From NCBI GenBank assembly GCA_050633585.1, contig JBOEGT010000002.1, positions 62,001 through 126,000 of the forward strand: a stretch of 64,000 nucleotides of DNA. Direction: 5' to 3'. The position numbers were made by a program, and so were the translations under genes. Below the pieces are notes generated by a model that saw nothing but the letters and a program-made list of their open reading frames with translations, had not been told where the DNA came from and did not search any database. This stretch comes from CALKZN01 sp050633585 (GTDB lineage: Bacteria; Pseudomonadota; Gammaproteobacteria; Arenicellales; Arenicellaceae). Of this stretch, positions 1-8,495 are shown one piece after another (positions within the stretch are counted from its first letter, which is position 1; every line of letters begins with the position of its first letter).

Positions 1-1
1 A

Positions 2-619
2 GGATTGTCGGCCCCGGAAACGGCTAATAATGCGGCATGTTCCGGCTCGTTTGTGCCATTACTCACTTTGGGTATCCCTGGCAGTGGAACTACTGCGATT
101 TTGTTGGGTGCGCTGCTTGCTCTTAACGTCACTCCAGGTCCAAGGTTAATGGTTGATCAGCCAGCGATTTTCTGGAGTGTCATTATCTCGATGTATATTG
201 GTAATCTGGTGTTGTTAGTACTGAATCTGCCATTGATTCCTTACATTGCTAAAATCCTAACGGTGCCACGTACATTCTTGATTCCATTTATTTTGTTTTT
301 TACGTTAATGGGGGTTTATATTGGTCAAAATAATGCGGCAGAATTGTTGATATTGGTTGGCTTAGGTGTCATGGCTACTGTATTTCGGTTTGCTGGTTAC
401 CCTCTTGCCCCGCTGTTAATTGGTTTTATTCTTGGCCCAATGATGGAAAATAATTTCTCTCGAAGCGTGCAACTGTTCGATGGTGTTAGTTTCTTGTGGG
501 AGCGTCCAATGACGGGTGGGTTGTTAGCATTGGCCGTTTTGTTAGTTGCCTTGCCATCGATCAAGCAACTTATTTCCATACGTCGCGAGAAGCGTCGATT
601 TACGGCAGACGGTGATTAG
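2..619 (+). CDS. tctA: Tripartite tricarboxylate transporter large membrane subunit, C-terminal part
   Basis: This is the C-terminal ~205 residues of a TctA-family permease; the reading frame is open to the window edge, so the gene starts upstream. TctA is the large membrane subunit of the TctABC secondary transporters, which take up tri- or dicarboxylates with a periplasmic TctC. Seen: the family-typical segment GLSAPETANNA at the very start, then LLTLGIPGSGTTAILLGAL and several hydrophobic helices, ending in a basic tail (RREKRRF). The substrate cannot be inferred. A strong bidirectional terminator follows. The family assignment is confident; the completeness of the operon is unknown because tctB and tctC would lie outside the window. 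Confidence 0.88.
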   Translation, partial: GLSAPETANNAACSGSFVPLLTLGIPGSGTTAILLGALLALNVTPGPRLMVDQPAIFWSVIISMYIGNLVLLVLNLPLIPYIAKILTVPRTFLIPFILFFTLMGVYIGQNNAAELLILVGLGVMATVFRFAGYPLAPLLIGFILGPMMENNFSRSVQLFDGVSFLWERPMTGGLLALAVLLVALPSIKQLISIRREKRRFTADGD

Positions 620-647
620 TAGACGAGGAGAGCGTGTTTGTTGGAAC

Positions 648-685
648 AAAAAAGCCTTTATTCAGATGTGAATAAAGGCTTTTTT
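648..685. terminator. Bidirectional rho-independent terminator between tctA and dxs
   Basis: A perfect 16-bp stem (left arm AAAAAAGCCTTTATTC, right arm GAATAAAGGCTTTTTT) with loop AGATGT. A-run and T-run on the two sides let it serve both convergent genes. Confidence 0.93.
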
Positions 686-696
686 ATGTTCATAAG

Positions 697-718
697 TCAC
701 TCAGCACATGCTGAGTGA
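697..718. repeat. Perfect inverted repeat just 3' of dxs
   Basis: TCACTCAGCA and TGCTGAGTGA are perfect 10-nt arms separated by CA. They lie three bases beyond the dxs stop codon and just before the shared terminator. This is probably an extra 3' hairpin stabilising the dxs mRNA; a protein-binding palindrome is the alternative. Confidence 0.6.
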
Positions 719-721
719 TAT

Positions 722-2599
722 TTACTTTTTTAGATAGTCGGAAATTGATTGGCTAATCCCGTCACTGTCCAATCCTATTTGAGATAATAATGAGTCTTGC
801 GTGCCATGATGAATGTAATGATCAGGCAAGCCAAGGTTGAGTACAGCCGTATTCAGTTTTTCTTGGTTTAAGAACTCACTCACGGCGGCTCCTGCGCCAC
901 CCATAATGACATTTTCTTCGAGTGTGACAAGCAAATCATGCGTTTTGCTGATTTCAGTAATGAGCGCTTCATCGATCGGTTTAACAAACCGCATATCAAC
1001 AACCGTTGCATCAATTTTTTCGGCGGCTTGTAGGCCATGATGGAGTAATGTGCCAAAGTTTAAGATGGCGACACGCTGGTTATCTTTTTTGGTTTCTCTA
1101 ACGATGATGCCTTTGCCAATTTCAAGCAACTCCATTTGTTGTTGCTCTGAAGCTCCTATTCCCGCGCCACGCGGATAGCGGACAGCAGTAAAGCCTTTGT
1201 ATTGATAGGCGGTATGCAGCATATTGCGGCATTCAGATTCATCGCTGGGTGTGAATATAATAATGTTTGGAATGCAGCGCATAAAGCTTAAATCAAATGC
1301 GCCAGCATGCGTCTCGCCATCGGCACCTACGAGGCCCGCACGATCAATGGCGAGAGTGACGTCTAAGTCTTGGATACTAATGTCATGTATAAATTGATCA
1401 TAAGCGCGTTGTAAAAAAGATGAATAAATCGCCACAACCGGTTTATAGCCATCACAGGCAATGCCTGCTGCAAACGTTAGCGCATGTTGCTCCGCGATAC
1501 CTACATCAAAATATTTGTTTGGGAACTTCTCAGAAAATTCTACTAAGCCTGAACCTTCTCGCATCGCAGGAGTGATACCGAGTAATTTATCGTCTTGTGA
1601 TGCTTCGTCGCATAGCCAGTCGCTAAAAACTTTAGTAAATGTACGTATTTTCGGTGAAGGCGCCTGTTCGCCAGAGCTAACATCGAACTTGGATACCGCA
1701 TGATAACCAATAGGGGCGTCTTCCGCAGGTTTATAGCCTTTGCCTTTTTGAGTGACTATGTGCAGAAACTTAGGGCCTTCTATTTCTTTTAAGTTTTGTA
1801 ACGTTTTGACCAAGGCATCAATATCATGCCCGTCAATGGGGCCTATATAATAAAAACCAAGTTCTTCAAATAGCGTTCCCGGCATGATCATGCCTTTGGC
1901 ATGTTCTTCCCATCGGCGCATGAAGTTTTTAATGCCCGGCGCATTGCGTAAAACTACTTTAGTGCCTTCGCGAACGCTGGTGTATGTTTTTCCTGATAAA
2001 ATGCGTGCTAAATAATTAGACATCGCGCCAACATTGCGAGAAATAGACATTTCATTGTCATTGAGAATGACAAGCATATTAGCATCCATGTCGCCCGCAT
2101 TATTCAAGGCTTCATAAGCCATGCCAGCGGTTAAAGCGCCATCACCTATAATGGCGACAGCTTCACGGTCAATGCCTGCTTGCTTGGCAGCGACAGCCAT
2201 ACCTAAAGCAGCACTGATTGATGTGCTGGAATGTCCTGCGCCAAACGTGTCATATTCACTTTCTTCGCGTTTCAAAAAGCCTGAAAGACCACCTTCTTGG
2301 CGTATGGTGTGGAGTTGATCACGACGTCCCGTTAAAATTTTGTGAGGGTAGGCTTGATGACCAATATCCCAGACGATACGGTCCTCTGGCGTGTTATAAA
2401 CATAATGCAATGCCGTGGTTAGTTCGACGGTGCCAAGGCCCGCGGCAAAATGCCCGCCAATTTGAGCCAATGTATCGATTAAAAAACCACGAACCTCTTC
2501 ACAAACTTCAGGCAGCTGTTCTTCGGATAGATCACGTAAATCCGAAGGTGAATCAATCTTCGCAAGAGTGGGGTATTTTTCTAACAGTTTTGCAGGCAT
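722..2599 (-). CDS. dxs: 1-deoxy-D-xylulose-5-phosphate synthase
   Basis: This cytosolic ThDP enzyme condenses pyruvate with glyceraldehyde 3-phosphate, the first step of the MEP isoprenoid pathway. Seen: the ThDP/Mg motif GDGALTAGMAYEALNNAG, the N-terminal DIGHQAYPHKILTGR segment, and the transketolase-like middle domain with the GLVGADGETHAG stretch. I start it at the ATG of MPAKLLEKYP (625 aa, about the E. coli length). The longer in-frame reading begins at a TTG inside ispA. The start lies 8 nt beyond the ispA stop, so translation is probably coupled within the xseB-ispA-dxs operon, the classical gammaproteobacterial order. Nothing unusual in the enzyme. Confidence 0.96.
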   Translation of the reverse strand: MPAKLLEKYPTLAKIDSPSDLRDLSEEQLPEVCEEVRGFLIDTLAQIGGHFAAGLGTVELTTALHYVYNTPEDRIVWDIGHQAYPHKILTGRRDQLHTIRQEGGLSGFLKREESEYDTFGAGHSSTSISAALGMAVAAKQAGIDREAVAIIGDGALTAGMAYEALNNAGDMDANMLVILNDNEMSISRNVGAMSNYLARILSGKTYTSVREGTKVVLRNAPGIKNFMRRWEEHAKGMIMPGTLFEELGFYYIGPIDGHDIDALVKTLQNLKEIEGPKFLHIVTQKGKGYKPAEDAPIGYHAVSKFDVSSGEQAPSPKIRTFTKVFSDWLCDEASQDDKLLGITPAMREGSGLVEFSEKFPNKYFDVGIAEQHALTFAAGIACDGYKPVVAIYSSFLQRAYDQFIHDISIQDLDVTLAIDRAGLVGADGETHAGAFDLSFMRCIPNIIIFTPSDESECRNMLHTAYQYKGFTAVRYPRGAGIGASEQQQMELLEIGKGIIVRETKKDNQRVAILNFGTLLHHGLQAAEKIDATVVDMRFVKPIDEALITEISKTHDLLVTLEENVIMGGAGAAVSEFLNQEKLNTAVLNLGLPDHYIHHGTQDSLLSQIGLDSDGISQSISDYLKK

Positions 2600-2606
2600 G
2601 AGTGAA

Positions 2607-3485
2607 TTAGTTAATGCGGTCAACGACAAGAGAAGCAAGTTCTTCGAGAAGAGCGGTATTATCGCTTATCTCTCCTATAGACTGCAATGCATCATCGACT
2701 AATTTCTGTGCCTGCATTTTTGCTTTATCGACGCCAAGCAAGGCAACATAGGTTGATTTTCCGAGCGCTTTATCGGCACCTGATTGTTTGCCAAGCGTGA
2801 TGGTATCTGCTGTTTCATCTAAGACATCATCCACGATTTGAAATGCTAAGCCAATGTTATTCGCATATTGCATGGCAATAGCATATTGTGGGCTTGAAAA
2901 GTTTTCAGAATACAAAACACCCAATAAAGTTGATGCTTGAATTAATGCACCTGTTTTTAAGCGGTGCATTGTTTGAAGTTCTTCTAGCGAAATATTTTTT
3001 TGTGTTGCTAGAATATCTAACATTTGTCCGCCAATCATGCCTGAGGCGCCTGAGGCAGTTGCTAACAACTGAATAGCCTTGAGTTGTGTTGATGCCTGAA
3101 TATGAGGGTTTTCGCTACTAAGTAGTTCAAAAGCGAATGTTTGTAAAGCGTCGCCAGCAAGAATTGCTGTGGCCTCGTCATATTGAATATGTGATGTTGG
3201 TTTTCCTCTTCGAAGGTTGTCGTCATCCATCGCGGGTAAATCATCATGGATTAACGAATACGCATGAATGCATTCTACGGCACATGCCGCGGTATCGAGT
3301 TCTTTTAAAGGGGCACCAAACGCTATGCCTGCGGCATAAACCAGCATTGCTCTGAGGCGTTTTCCACCATTGAGCGTAGAGTACCTCATGGCATCCGCCA
3401 AAGGTTCGTTTACACCGTTAGGTAACCGCTTATCTAGCTCCGACTCTGTACGGACCCTAAGCGCATCAAGGCTGATATGATTCAC
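2607..3485 (-). CDS. ispA: Farnesyl diphosphate synthase (short-chain polyprenyl synthase)
   Basis: Condenses DMAPP and IPP to geranyl and then farnesyl diphosphate, supplying quinones and undecaprenyl phosphate. Seen: the first aspartate-rich motif DDLPAMDDDNLRRG, the second in FQIVDDVLDET, and GGKRLRAMLVYA near the N terminus; 292 aa is the usual length. Operon partner of xseB (28 nt upstream) and dxs (immediately downstream). No anomaly seen. Confidence 0.95.
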   Translation of the reverse strand: MNHISLDALRVRTESELDKRLPNGVNEPLADAMRYSTLNGGKRLRAMLVYAAGIAFGAPLKELDTAACAVECIHAYSLIHDDLPAMDDDNLRRGKPTSHIQYDEATAILAGDALQTFAFELLSSENPHIQASTQLKAIQLLATASGASGMIGGQMLDILATQKNISLEELQTMHRLKTGALIQASTLLGVLYSENFSSPQYAIAMQYANNIGLAFQIVDDVLDETADTITLGKQSGADKALGKSTYVALLGVDKAKMQAQKLVDDALQSIGEISDNTALLEELASLVVDRIN

Positions 3486-3513
3486 CGTTGTGACTCAGTG
3501 ATTAAAAGCATGT

Positions 3514-3756
3514 TCATTCACTTTCTTGAGTAAATGATTGGCTGCTGAGTTCACCATTAGCATCTTTGAGTAAGATATCTACTTTTTGTTCCGCATCTTC
3601 CAAGTTTTTTTGTAATGTTTTGATTAAACCAATCCCTGCTTGAAAGTCATCAACAGACTTCTGCAATGATTGTTCACCGGTTTCCATCCGACTCACTAAG
3701 GCTTCAAGTTCAGCAAAGGCTTGTTCAAATTCAATAGGTTGATCTTTTTCTGACAT
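3514..3756 (-). CDS. xseB: Exodeoxyribonuclease VII small subunit
   Basis: The 80-residue small subunit of ExoVII, which with XseA degrades single-stranded DNA in the cytoplasm. Seen: the family core FEQAFAELEALVSRMETGEQ followed by SLQKSVDDFQAGIGLIKTL and the coiled-coil segment around NLEDAEQKVDILL. A GGAGAA ribosome-binding site lies just upstream of the ATG. First gene of the xseB-ispA-dxs operon; xseA is not in the window. Confidence 0.93.
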   Translation of the reverse strand: MSEKDQPIEFEQAFAELEALVSRMETGEQSLQKSVDDFQAGIGLIKTLQKNLEDAEQKVDILLKDANGELSSQSFTQESE

Positions 3757-3965
3757 TTTATTTTCTCCACATATGATTTCATTTTATCTGAATCTTGGAA
3801 TGATAACGAGACTCAAAGTGGCGTAAAATCAGATTTATATTATCGATTAGAGTGAATGATTTTTAGGGAAATAATAAGCGAGTTGTTTCGCCTCAATTGA
3901 ACCCTACAATAAATTGTTAATAGTGATATATTTATCGCGAATTTTTTGCATTATTATTTTTATTT

Positions 3966-5855
3966 ATGTCTGAACAATACGATTCTTCCGCCATTGAAGT
4001 ATTAAGCGGCCTTGAGCCCGTCCGTAAACGTCCTGGGATGTACACAGAGACGGAAAGGCCTAACCATTTAGTTCAAGAAGTCGTTGATAACAGCGTTGAT
4101 GAAGCCATTGCGGGTCATTGTAAGCGCATTCTTGTCTCTATCTATAAAGATGGCTCAATAGAGGTTGAAGATGATGGGCGAGGTATGCCTGTTGATATTC
4201 ATCCAGAAGAGGGTGTTTCTGGTGTTGAAGTCATCATGACTAAATTACATGCTGGGGGTAAATTTTCAAATAAAAATTATACTTTTTCAGGCGGTTTGCA
4301 TGGTGTCGGTATTTCTGTTGTCAACGCACTTTCAACGAATGTTGAGGTTTGGGTTAAAAGAGGTGGTGTTGAGTATAATATTGGTTTCTCAAATGGATTG
4401 AAGCGCTCGGAGTTAGATGAAATAGGCACGGTTGGGCAACGCAATACGGGGACGCGTATTCGTTTTTGGCCTGACGCGCAATTTTTCGATAGCGATAAAG
4501 TGAGCGTCCGTAAGTTGTCAAAACTATTGCGAGCGAAAGCTGTTTTATGTCCTGGTTTGGCAATTGAACTACGAGATGAGTCAGATGCGTCAAATAACTC
4601 TGTCTGGTGTTTTGAAGATGGGCTGTCTGAGTATGTAAAGCACTCATTGGCAGATTGTGAGTGGATTCCAGAAGCGGGTTTTCGTGAAAAAAAATCTGGT
4701 GAAGGTGAAGAAGCTGAATGGATGGTTGTGTGGAGCATTGATGCTGAAGAACCTGTTGCCGAGAGCTATGTAAACCTTATACCAACAGCGCAGGGAGGTA
4801 CTCATGTCAATGGGTTGCGAACTGGACTGACTGATGCGATTAGAGAGTTTTGCGAGTTTAGAGATTTATTGCCTAGAGGGTTGAAGCTGTCCCCGGATGA
4901 TGTTTGGTCTCAATGTCATTATGTTTTATCTGTTCGTATGGCAGAGCCACAATTTTCGGGTCAAACGAAGGAAAGGCTTTCGTCACGAGAAATTTCGGGG
5001 TTTGTTGCAGCAGCAGTCAAAGATACGTTTGGCTTGTGGTTAAATCAGCATATTGAACAGGGCGAACGTATTGCAGCTTTGGCTATCGATAATGCTCAGC
5101 GCCGCTCGAAAACCGCTAAGAAAGTGAAACGTAAGAAGATTACGTCTGGACCGGCTTTGCCCGGAAAGTTAACGGATTGTACGAGTGATGATTTAGATGA
5201 GACTGAATTATTCTTGGTGGAAGGAGACTCAGCGGGTGGTTCCGCTAAACAAGCTCGTCGGCGTGAATTTCAAGCAATTATGCCATTGCGCGGTAAAATT
5301 TTGAATACCTGGGAAGTGGACTCTGGCCAAGTGCTTGGCTCTCAAGAGGTGCATGATATCGCTGTGGCTATTGGCGTTGACCCAGGCTCGGATAGCTTGG
5401 ATGGTTTGCGATATGGAAAAATTTGTATTTTGGCTGATGCGGACTCGGATGGTTTGCATATTGCCACGCTACTGTGTGCTTTATTCTCGAAGCATTTTCC
5501 TAAATTGATCGAAGAAGGGCACTTATACGTTGCAATGCCTCCACTTTATCGGATTGATGCGGCTAAGGATGTATATTATGCGCTTGATGATGAGGAAAGA
5601 GATCAGCTGCTGGCTGATATTGAGTCAAGAAATTCACGCGTAAAAATCAATGTACAACGCTTTAAAGGCTTGGGTGAAATGAACCCGTCACAACTCAGAG
5701 AAACCACAATGGATCCTGATAATCGACGCTTGGTGCAGATGACCGTGCGAATAGGTGACGGAGCTCATGAAATGATGGATATGCTGTTAGCGAAAAAACG
5801 TGCATCCGACCGTAAAGAGTGGTTGAGTGAGCGAGGCGCGGAAGCTGAAGTGTAA
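3966..5855 (+). CDS. parE: DNA topoisomerase IV subunit B
   Basis: ATPase subunit of topoisomerase IV, which decatenates daughter chromosomes together with ParC. Seen: GHKL ATPase motifs EVVDNSVDEAIAG, DDGRGMPVD and GGLHGVGISVVNALS in the first 120 residues, a transducer domain, then the TOPRIM motif LVEGDSAGGSAKQARRR and DADSDGLHIATLL. The DADSDG form and 629-aa length favour ParE over GyrB (about 800 aa). It stands alone apart from the pseudopilin that follows after three bases; parC is not adjacent. Confidence 0.95.
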   Translation: MSEQYDSSAIEVLSGLEPVRKRPGMYTETERPNHLVQEVVDNSVDEAIAGHCKRILVSIYKDGSIEVEDDGRGMPVDIHPEEGVSGVEVIMTKLHAGGKFSNKNYTFSGGLHGVGISVVNALSTNVEVWVKRGGVEYNIGFSNGLKRSELDEIGTVGQRNTGTRIRFWPDAQFFDSDKVSVRKLSKLLRAKAVLCPGLAIELRDESDASNNSVWCFEDGLSEYVKHSLADCEWIPEAGFREKKSGEGEEAEWMVVWSIDAEEPVAESYVNLIPTAQGGTHVNGLRTGLTDAIREFCEFRDLLPRGLKLSPDDVWSQCHYVLSVRMAEPQFSGQTKERLSSREISGFVAAAVKDTFGLWLNQHIEQGERIAALAIDNAQRRSKTAKKVKRKKITSGPALPGKLTDCTSDDLDETELFLVEGDSAGGSAKQARRREFQAIMPLRGKILNTWEVDSGQVLGSQEVHDIAVAIGVDPGSDSLDGLRYGKICILADADSDGLHIATLLCALFSKHFPKLIEEGHLYVAMPPLYRIDAAKDVYYALDDEERDQLLADIESRNSRVKINVQRFKGLGEMNPSQLRETTMDPDNRRLVQMTVRIGDGAHEMMDMLLAKKRASDRKEWLSERGAEAEV

Positions 5856-5858
5856 TAT

Positions 5859-6341
5859 ATGCAAAAAGTCGGCAATCAATATGGTTTTACGATTATAGAA
5901 GCCCTTGTTGTTGTTGGTATTATTGCCATATTGCTTTTATTTGCACTACCGTCACAAATTTCTCGTTTAAATCAAACTAAAATTGCTGAAACTGTTGAGC
6001 TGGTTGAAAAATTTAAAGTTAATATCCAGTTGCATTATGAATTAACGGGTAAATTCCCTAAAGACAATGATGAGGCAGCTATGCCTCAACCGGATAAAAT
6101 TCTTGGAAATTATTTAAAACGCGTGGTTATGCTTGATGGAGCAATGCACTTGGTTTTAGGGCAAAAACTATCTCGATTAGAAGATCAAGTGTTAACTATC
6201 TACCCAGTTTATGTAAAGGACTATCCTGCCAGTCCTCTTTCATGGGTATGCGGTTATGATGGGGTTCCTGGTGGCATGAAAGCTTCTGGTGAAAATAAGA
6301 CTAATGTTAAGAAGGAAAACTTACCAATACGATGTAGATAA
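5859..6341 (+). CDS. Type IV pilin-like / pseudopilin protein
   Basis: 160 aa with a class III (prepilin) signal: a short basic leader, then the prepilin peptidase site G|FTIIEALVVVGIIA, including the conserved Glu at +5, and a 20-residue hydrophobic helix. The C-terminal globular half has two cysteines (in WVCGYD and IRCR) that could form the usual pilin disulphide loop. It begins three bases after parE with no clear ribosome-binding site, so it may be read on the parE transcript. There are no pilus assembly genes nearby. It could be a minor pilin or a type II secretion-like pseudopilin; the exact role is unknown. Confidence 0.75.
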   Translation: MQKVGNQYGFTIIEALVVVGIIAILLLFALPSQISRLNQTKIAETVELVEKFKVNIQLHYELTGKFPKDNDEAAMPQPDKILGNYLKRVVMLDGAMHLVLGQKLSRLEDQVLTIYPVYVKDYPASPLSWVCGYDGVPGGMKASGENKTNVKKENLPIRCR

Positions 6342-6427
6342 CCTTTTTTGAGAAAAAAGTTATCATTTGTTACTGAATAGAGGTTGTCAATAGACACTGA
6401 TGTCGTGTAACTTAAAGCCCGTTTGGA

Positions 6428-6473
6428 GGAGAGGCGCTCTCCAATTGTTGGTTAATTTTTTTGCAATTGGAGA
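6428..6473 (+). promoter_or_regulatory. Two mutually exclusive hairpins in the leader of the aldehyde dehydrogenase gene
   Basis: GGAGAG (6428-6433) can pair with CTCTCC (6437-6442) around a 3-nt loop. The overlapping TCTCCAATTG (6438-6447) pairs perfectly with CAATTGGAGA (6464-6473) around 16 nt. The two stems share CTCC and cannot form together. This could be an attenuator-like switch, or the longer repeat could be a protein operator. No T-run follows, so it is not a simple terminator. Confidence 0.5.
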
Positions 6474-6544
6474 AAAGGCATCAACAATTTAATGTTTTGA
6501 ACAAGATAATTTTGTTTGATGTAAGTAATTTTCACAGGTGATAA

Positions 6545-7996
6545 ATGGCGAATCTCAATAAAAAATTTTTAAAGCAAGGTAGCTATGTAAATGGTCAGTG
6601 GCATGAGGATCTTCGTGATTCATTTGTCGTATCGAACCCTGCAAATGGTGATGTGATCACAGAAGTTTCCAGTGCCAATAGTCAGCTGACGACATTGGCG
6701 GTTGATGCTGCACATGACGCAATGAATGCTTGGAAAGCATTGCCCGTAAAAAAGCGAACAAAGTATTTAAGGCGGTGGTTTGATTTAATTTTAGCGAACA
6801 AAGAAGATTTGGCCGCTATATTGACGGCAGAGCAAGGTAAGCCTATTTCTGAGGCTATTGGTGAAATTATCTACGGTGCAAATTATGTTGAATGGTTTGC
6901 TGAAGAAGCCAAGCGTGTTTATGGAGATACGATTGCGGCCCCCAGCTCAGATAAACGCCTGATAGTCGTTAAGCAGCCTGTTGGTGTTGTTTCAGCGATC
7001 ACTCCCTGGAATTTTCCGAGCTCAATGATCACTCGCAAAGCTGCTCCAGCATTGGCGGCGGGCTGCACGTTTATTGTTAAGGCGGCGGCTGAAACACCAC
7101 TGTCGGCACTCGCTTTAGCTGTTTTGGCTGAAGAGGCCGGTATTCCTGCAGGCGTATTTAATGTCATTGTTGGCGAAGATGCTAAGTCAATTGGCCACGT
7201 GCTAACAGGGGACAAGAGAATTGCAAAGTTTTCATTTACGGGTTCAACCCCTGTTGGGAAAATTTTGCTGAAGCAGTGTGCGGAAACCGTTAAGAAAACA
7301 ACGATGGAATTAGGAGGTAACGCACCTTTTATCGTATTTGATGATGCGGATATAGACGCTGCTCTTGAGGGCGTTATTGCATCAAAATATCGCAACGCGG
7401 GTCAAACATGTGTGTGCTCTAATCGGATATTTGTTCAACAAAGTATTTATCATCAATTTTCAGAGGCTTTAGTGGAAAGAGTAAAGCAATTTAAGATGGG
7501 AGATGGTTTTGCTGAAGATGTCACGATAGGTCCATTGATTCATGCTAAGGCTGTGGAATCTGTTGATTCGTTAGTTCATTCGGCTATAGCAGATGGAGCA
7601 AGTCTTTTGATAGGCGGTAAAAAATCCGATTTAGGAGACGCGTATTATCTGCCTACAGTCGTTTCTGATGTTAGACCTGACATGTCTATTTTTGAAAAAG
7701 AAATTTTTGGTCCGGTTGCATCACTGATTCCGTTCGATGATGAAGCTGACGTGATCAATATGGCCAATGATACGGATTTTGGTTTAGCGGCCTATATGTA
7801 TGCAAGGGATATTGGGCGTGTATGGCGTGTTTCTGAAGCATTAGAATATGGGATGGTAGGTATCAATGAAGGGATTGTTTCAAACGAAATGGCTCCATTC
7901 GGCGGTGTGAAGCAATCGGGTATGGGGCGAGAAGGTTCAAAGTATGGTATCGATGATTATTTAGAAATTAAATACCTTTGTATGGGAGGGATTTAA
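6545..7996 (+). CDS. NAD(P)-dependent aldehyde dehydrogenase, succinate-semialdehyde dehydrogenase-like
   Basis: Oxidises an aldehyde to the acid in the cytoplasm; closest in look to GabD-type enzymes (483 aa). Seen: the NAD-fold stretch ITPWNFPSSMITRK (152-165), FTGSTPVGK (231-239), the general-base Glu255 in MELGGNAPF, and the catalytic Cys289 in GQTCVC. The usual KPA of the cofactor loop reads K179-A-A, which may shift cofactor preference. It is preceded by a 200-nt leader with alternative hairpins and followed by a strong terminator, so it is a single transcription unit. A paralogue lies at 31415 next to an alcohol dehydrogenase. The substrate cannot be fixed from sequence; succinate or glutarate semialdehyde are candidates. 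Confidence 0.88.
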   Translation: MANLNKKFLKQGSYVNGQWHEDLRDSFVVSNPANGDVITEVSSANSQLTTLAVDAAHDAMNAWKALPVKKRTKYLRRWFDLILANKEDLAAILTAEQGKPISEAIGEIIYGANYVEWFAEEAKRVYGDTIAAPSSDKRLIVVKQPVGVVSAITPWNFPSSMITRKAAPALAAGCTFIVKAAAETPLSALALAVLAEEAGIPAGVFNVIVGEDAKSIGHVLTGDKRIAKFSFTGSTPVGKILLKQCAETVKKTTMELGGNAPFIVFDDADIDAALEGVIASKYRNAGQTCVCSNRIFVQQSIYHQFSEALVERVKQFKMGDGFAEDVTIGPLIHAKAVESVDSLVHSAIADGASLLIGGKKSDLGDAYYLPTVVSDVRPDMSIFEKEIFGPVASLIPFDDEADVINMANDTDFGLAAYMYARDIGRVWRVSEALEYGMVGINEGIVSNEMAPFGGVKQSGMGREGSKYGIDDYLEIKYLCMGGI

Positions 7997-8055
7997 TGTT
8001 TTCTGTAATCACCATGGAAAGTAAGCGTTAGCACTGCAATGGTGCAAGGCTAAAA

Positions 8056-8083
8056 AAAAACCGCATTTTTTTGCGGTTTTTTT
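8056..8083 (+). terminator. Rho-independent terminator after the aldehyde dehydrogenase
   Basis: AAAACCGCA and TGCGGTTTT form a 9-bp stem around a six-T loop, followed by a long T-run. It isolates the aldehyde dehydrogenase gene from the sigma-54 unit downstream. Confidence 0.88.
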
Positions 8084-8207
8084 TATTTTTTTAGAAAACT
8101 GAAGCAATATTCATTTTTCGATAATTTAATTCTCGATTCTTTAAGTATTTGATTTAACTATTAAAAAATATTAATAGATTTTTTTGTAAGGCATTTTTTT
8201 GTAAGAA

Positions 8208-8223
8208 TGGCACCGTTTTTGCT
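8208..8223 (+). promoter_or_regulatory. Sigma-54 (-24/-12) promoter before the leader ORF and ThDP enzyme
   Basis: TGGCAC-N5-TTGCT matches the sigma-54 consensus exactly, with 10 bp between GG and GC. Transcription would start near 8234, two bases before a perfect AAGGAGG ribosome-binding site. No TGAGCG-type enhancer site like those at 19400-25300 is visible upstream, so a different activator may drive it. Confidence 0.82.
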
Positions 8224-8247
8224 GTAACTAAAAACAAGGAGGTATAC

Positions 8248-8316
8248 ATGTGTCACCTAATTCCGTCATATCTGGACCATAGTTGTAAGCAGTATTCTTG
8301 GCAAGATTGCAATTAG
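8248..8316 (+). CDS. Predicted 22-residue leader peptide or microprotein
   Basis: A 22-codon ORF starting at ATG 8248, with an ideal AAGGAGG ribosome-binding site at 8236-8242 and a 5-nt spacer. The predicted sigma-54 start site is only about 14 nt upstream, so this ORF would be the first thing translated on that mRNA. The peptide begins MCHLIPSYLDH and carries Cys at positions 2, 13 and 21, His at 3 and 11, two Tyr, one Trp and no hydrophobic stretch. I do not recognise a family. It could be a regulatory leader peptide, a metal- or redox-responsive peptide, or a precursor of a modified peptide, though no maturase is nearby. Translation is well supported; the function is unknown. Confidence 0.6.
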   Translation: MCHLIPSYLDHSCKQYSWQDCN

Positions 8317-8495
8317 ATGAATTTACTTTGTTTGTCATTTTTATGTCATTTAAGTTTTGCATGGTATGCCCCTGTTTGATTTAGCTGTATTTCAGCAGAA
8401 TACAAAGATCAAATATTTCCATTGAACTGTTGTTGGGCAGTGGTTGATATCAATAAATCTGCAAGCTGTATAAGCAGAAAGTACGCAAACTTGAG
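8317..8495 (+). other. Leader region between the microprotein and the ThDP enzyme
   Basis: About 180 nt. It contains a second tiny frame (8317-8379, 20 codons) whose ATG directly follows the TAG of the first ORF. That frame encodes a hydrophobic, Cys-containing peptide starting MNLLCLSFLCH, but it has no ribosome-binding site of its own and could be translated only by reinitiation. I see no clear terminator or riboswitch here. Confidence 0.35.

Noticed and set aside
2218..2601. Forward frame of 127 codons opposite dxs
   Set aside because: Antisense to conserved ThDP-enzyme coding sequence, no ribosome-binding site or motif.
4277..4738. Reverse-strand frame of 153 codons inside parE
   Set aside because: Lies antisense to strongly conserved parE motifs; Ser/Thr-rich composition typical of a shadow frame.
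6450..6465. Sigma-54-like TTGG...TTGCA before the 6545 aldehyde dehydrogenase
   Set aside because: Spacing between GG and GC is 11 bp, not 10, and no enhancer-like palindromes lie upstream.
7996..8052. Short CACCAT/ATGGTG repeats after the aldehyde dehydrogenase
   Set aside because: Only a few bases pair, and the real terminator is immediately downstream.
8179..8205. Direct repeat of TTTTTTTGTAAG before the 8208 promoter
   Set aside because: Low-complexity T-tracts; could not be separated from chance and does not match the enhancer element found elsewhere.
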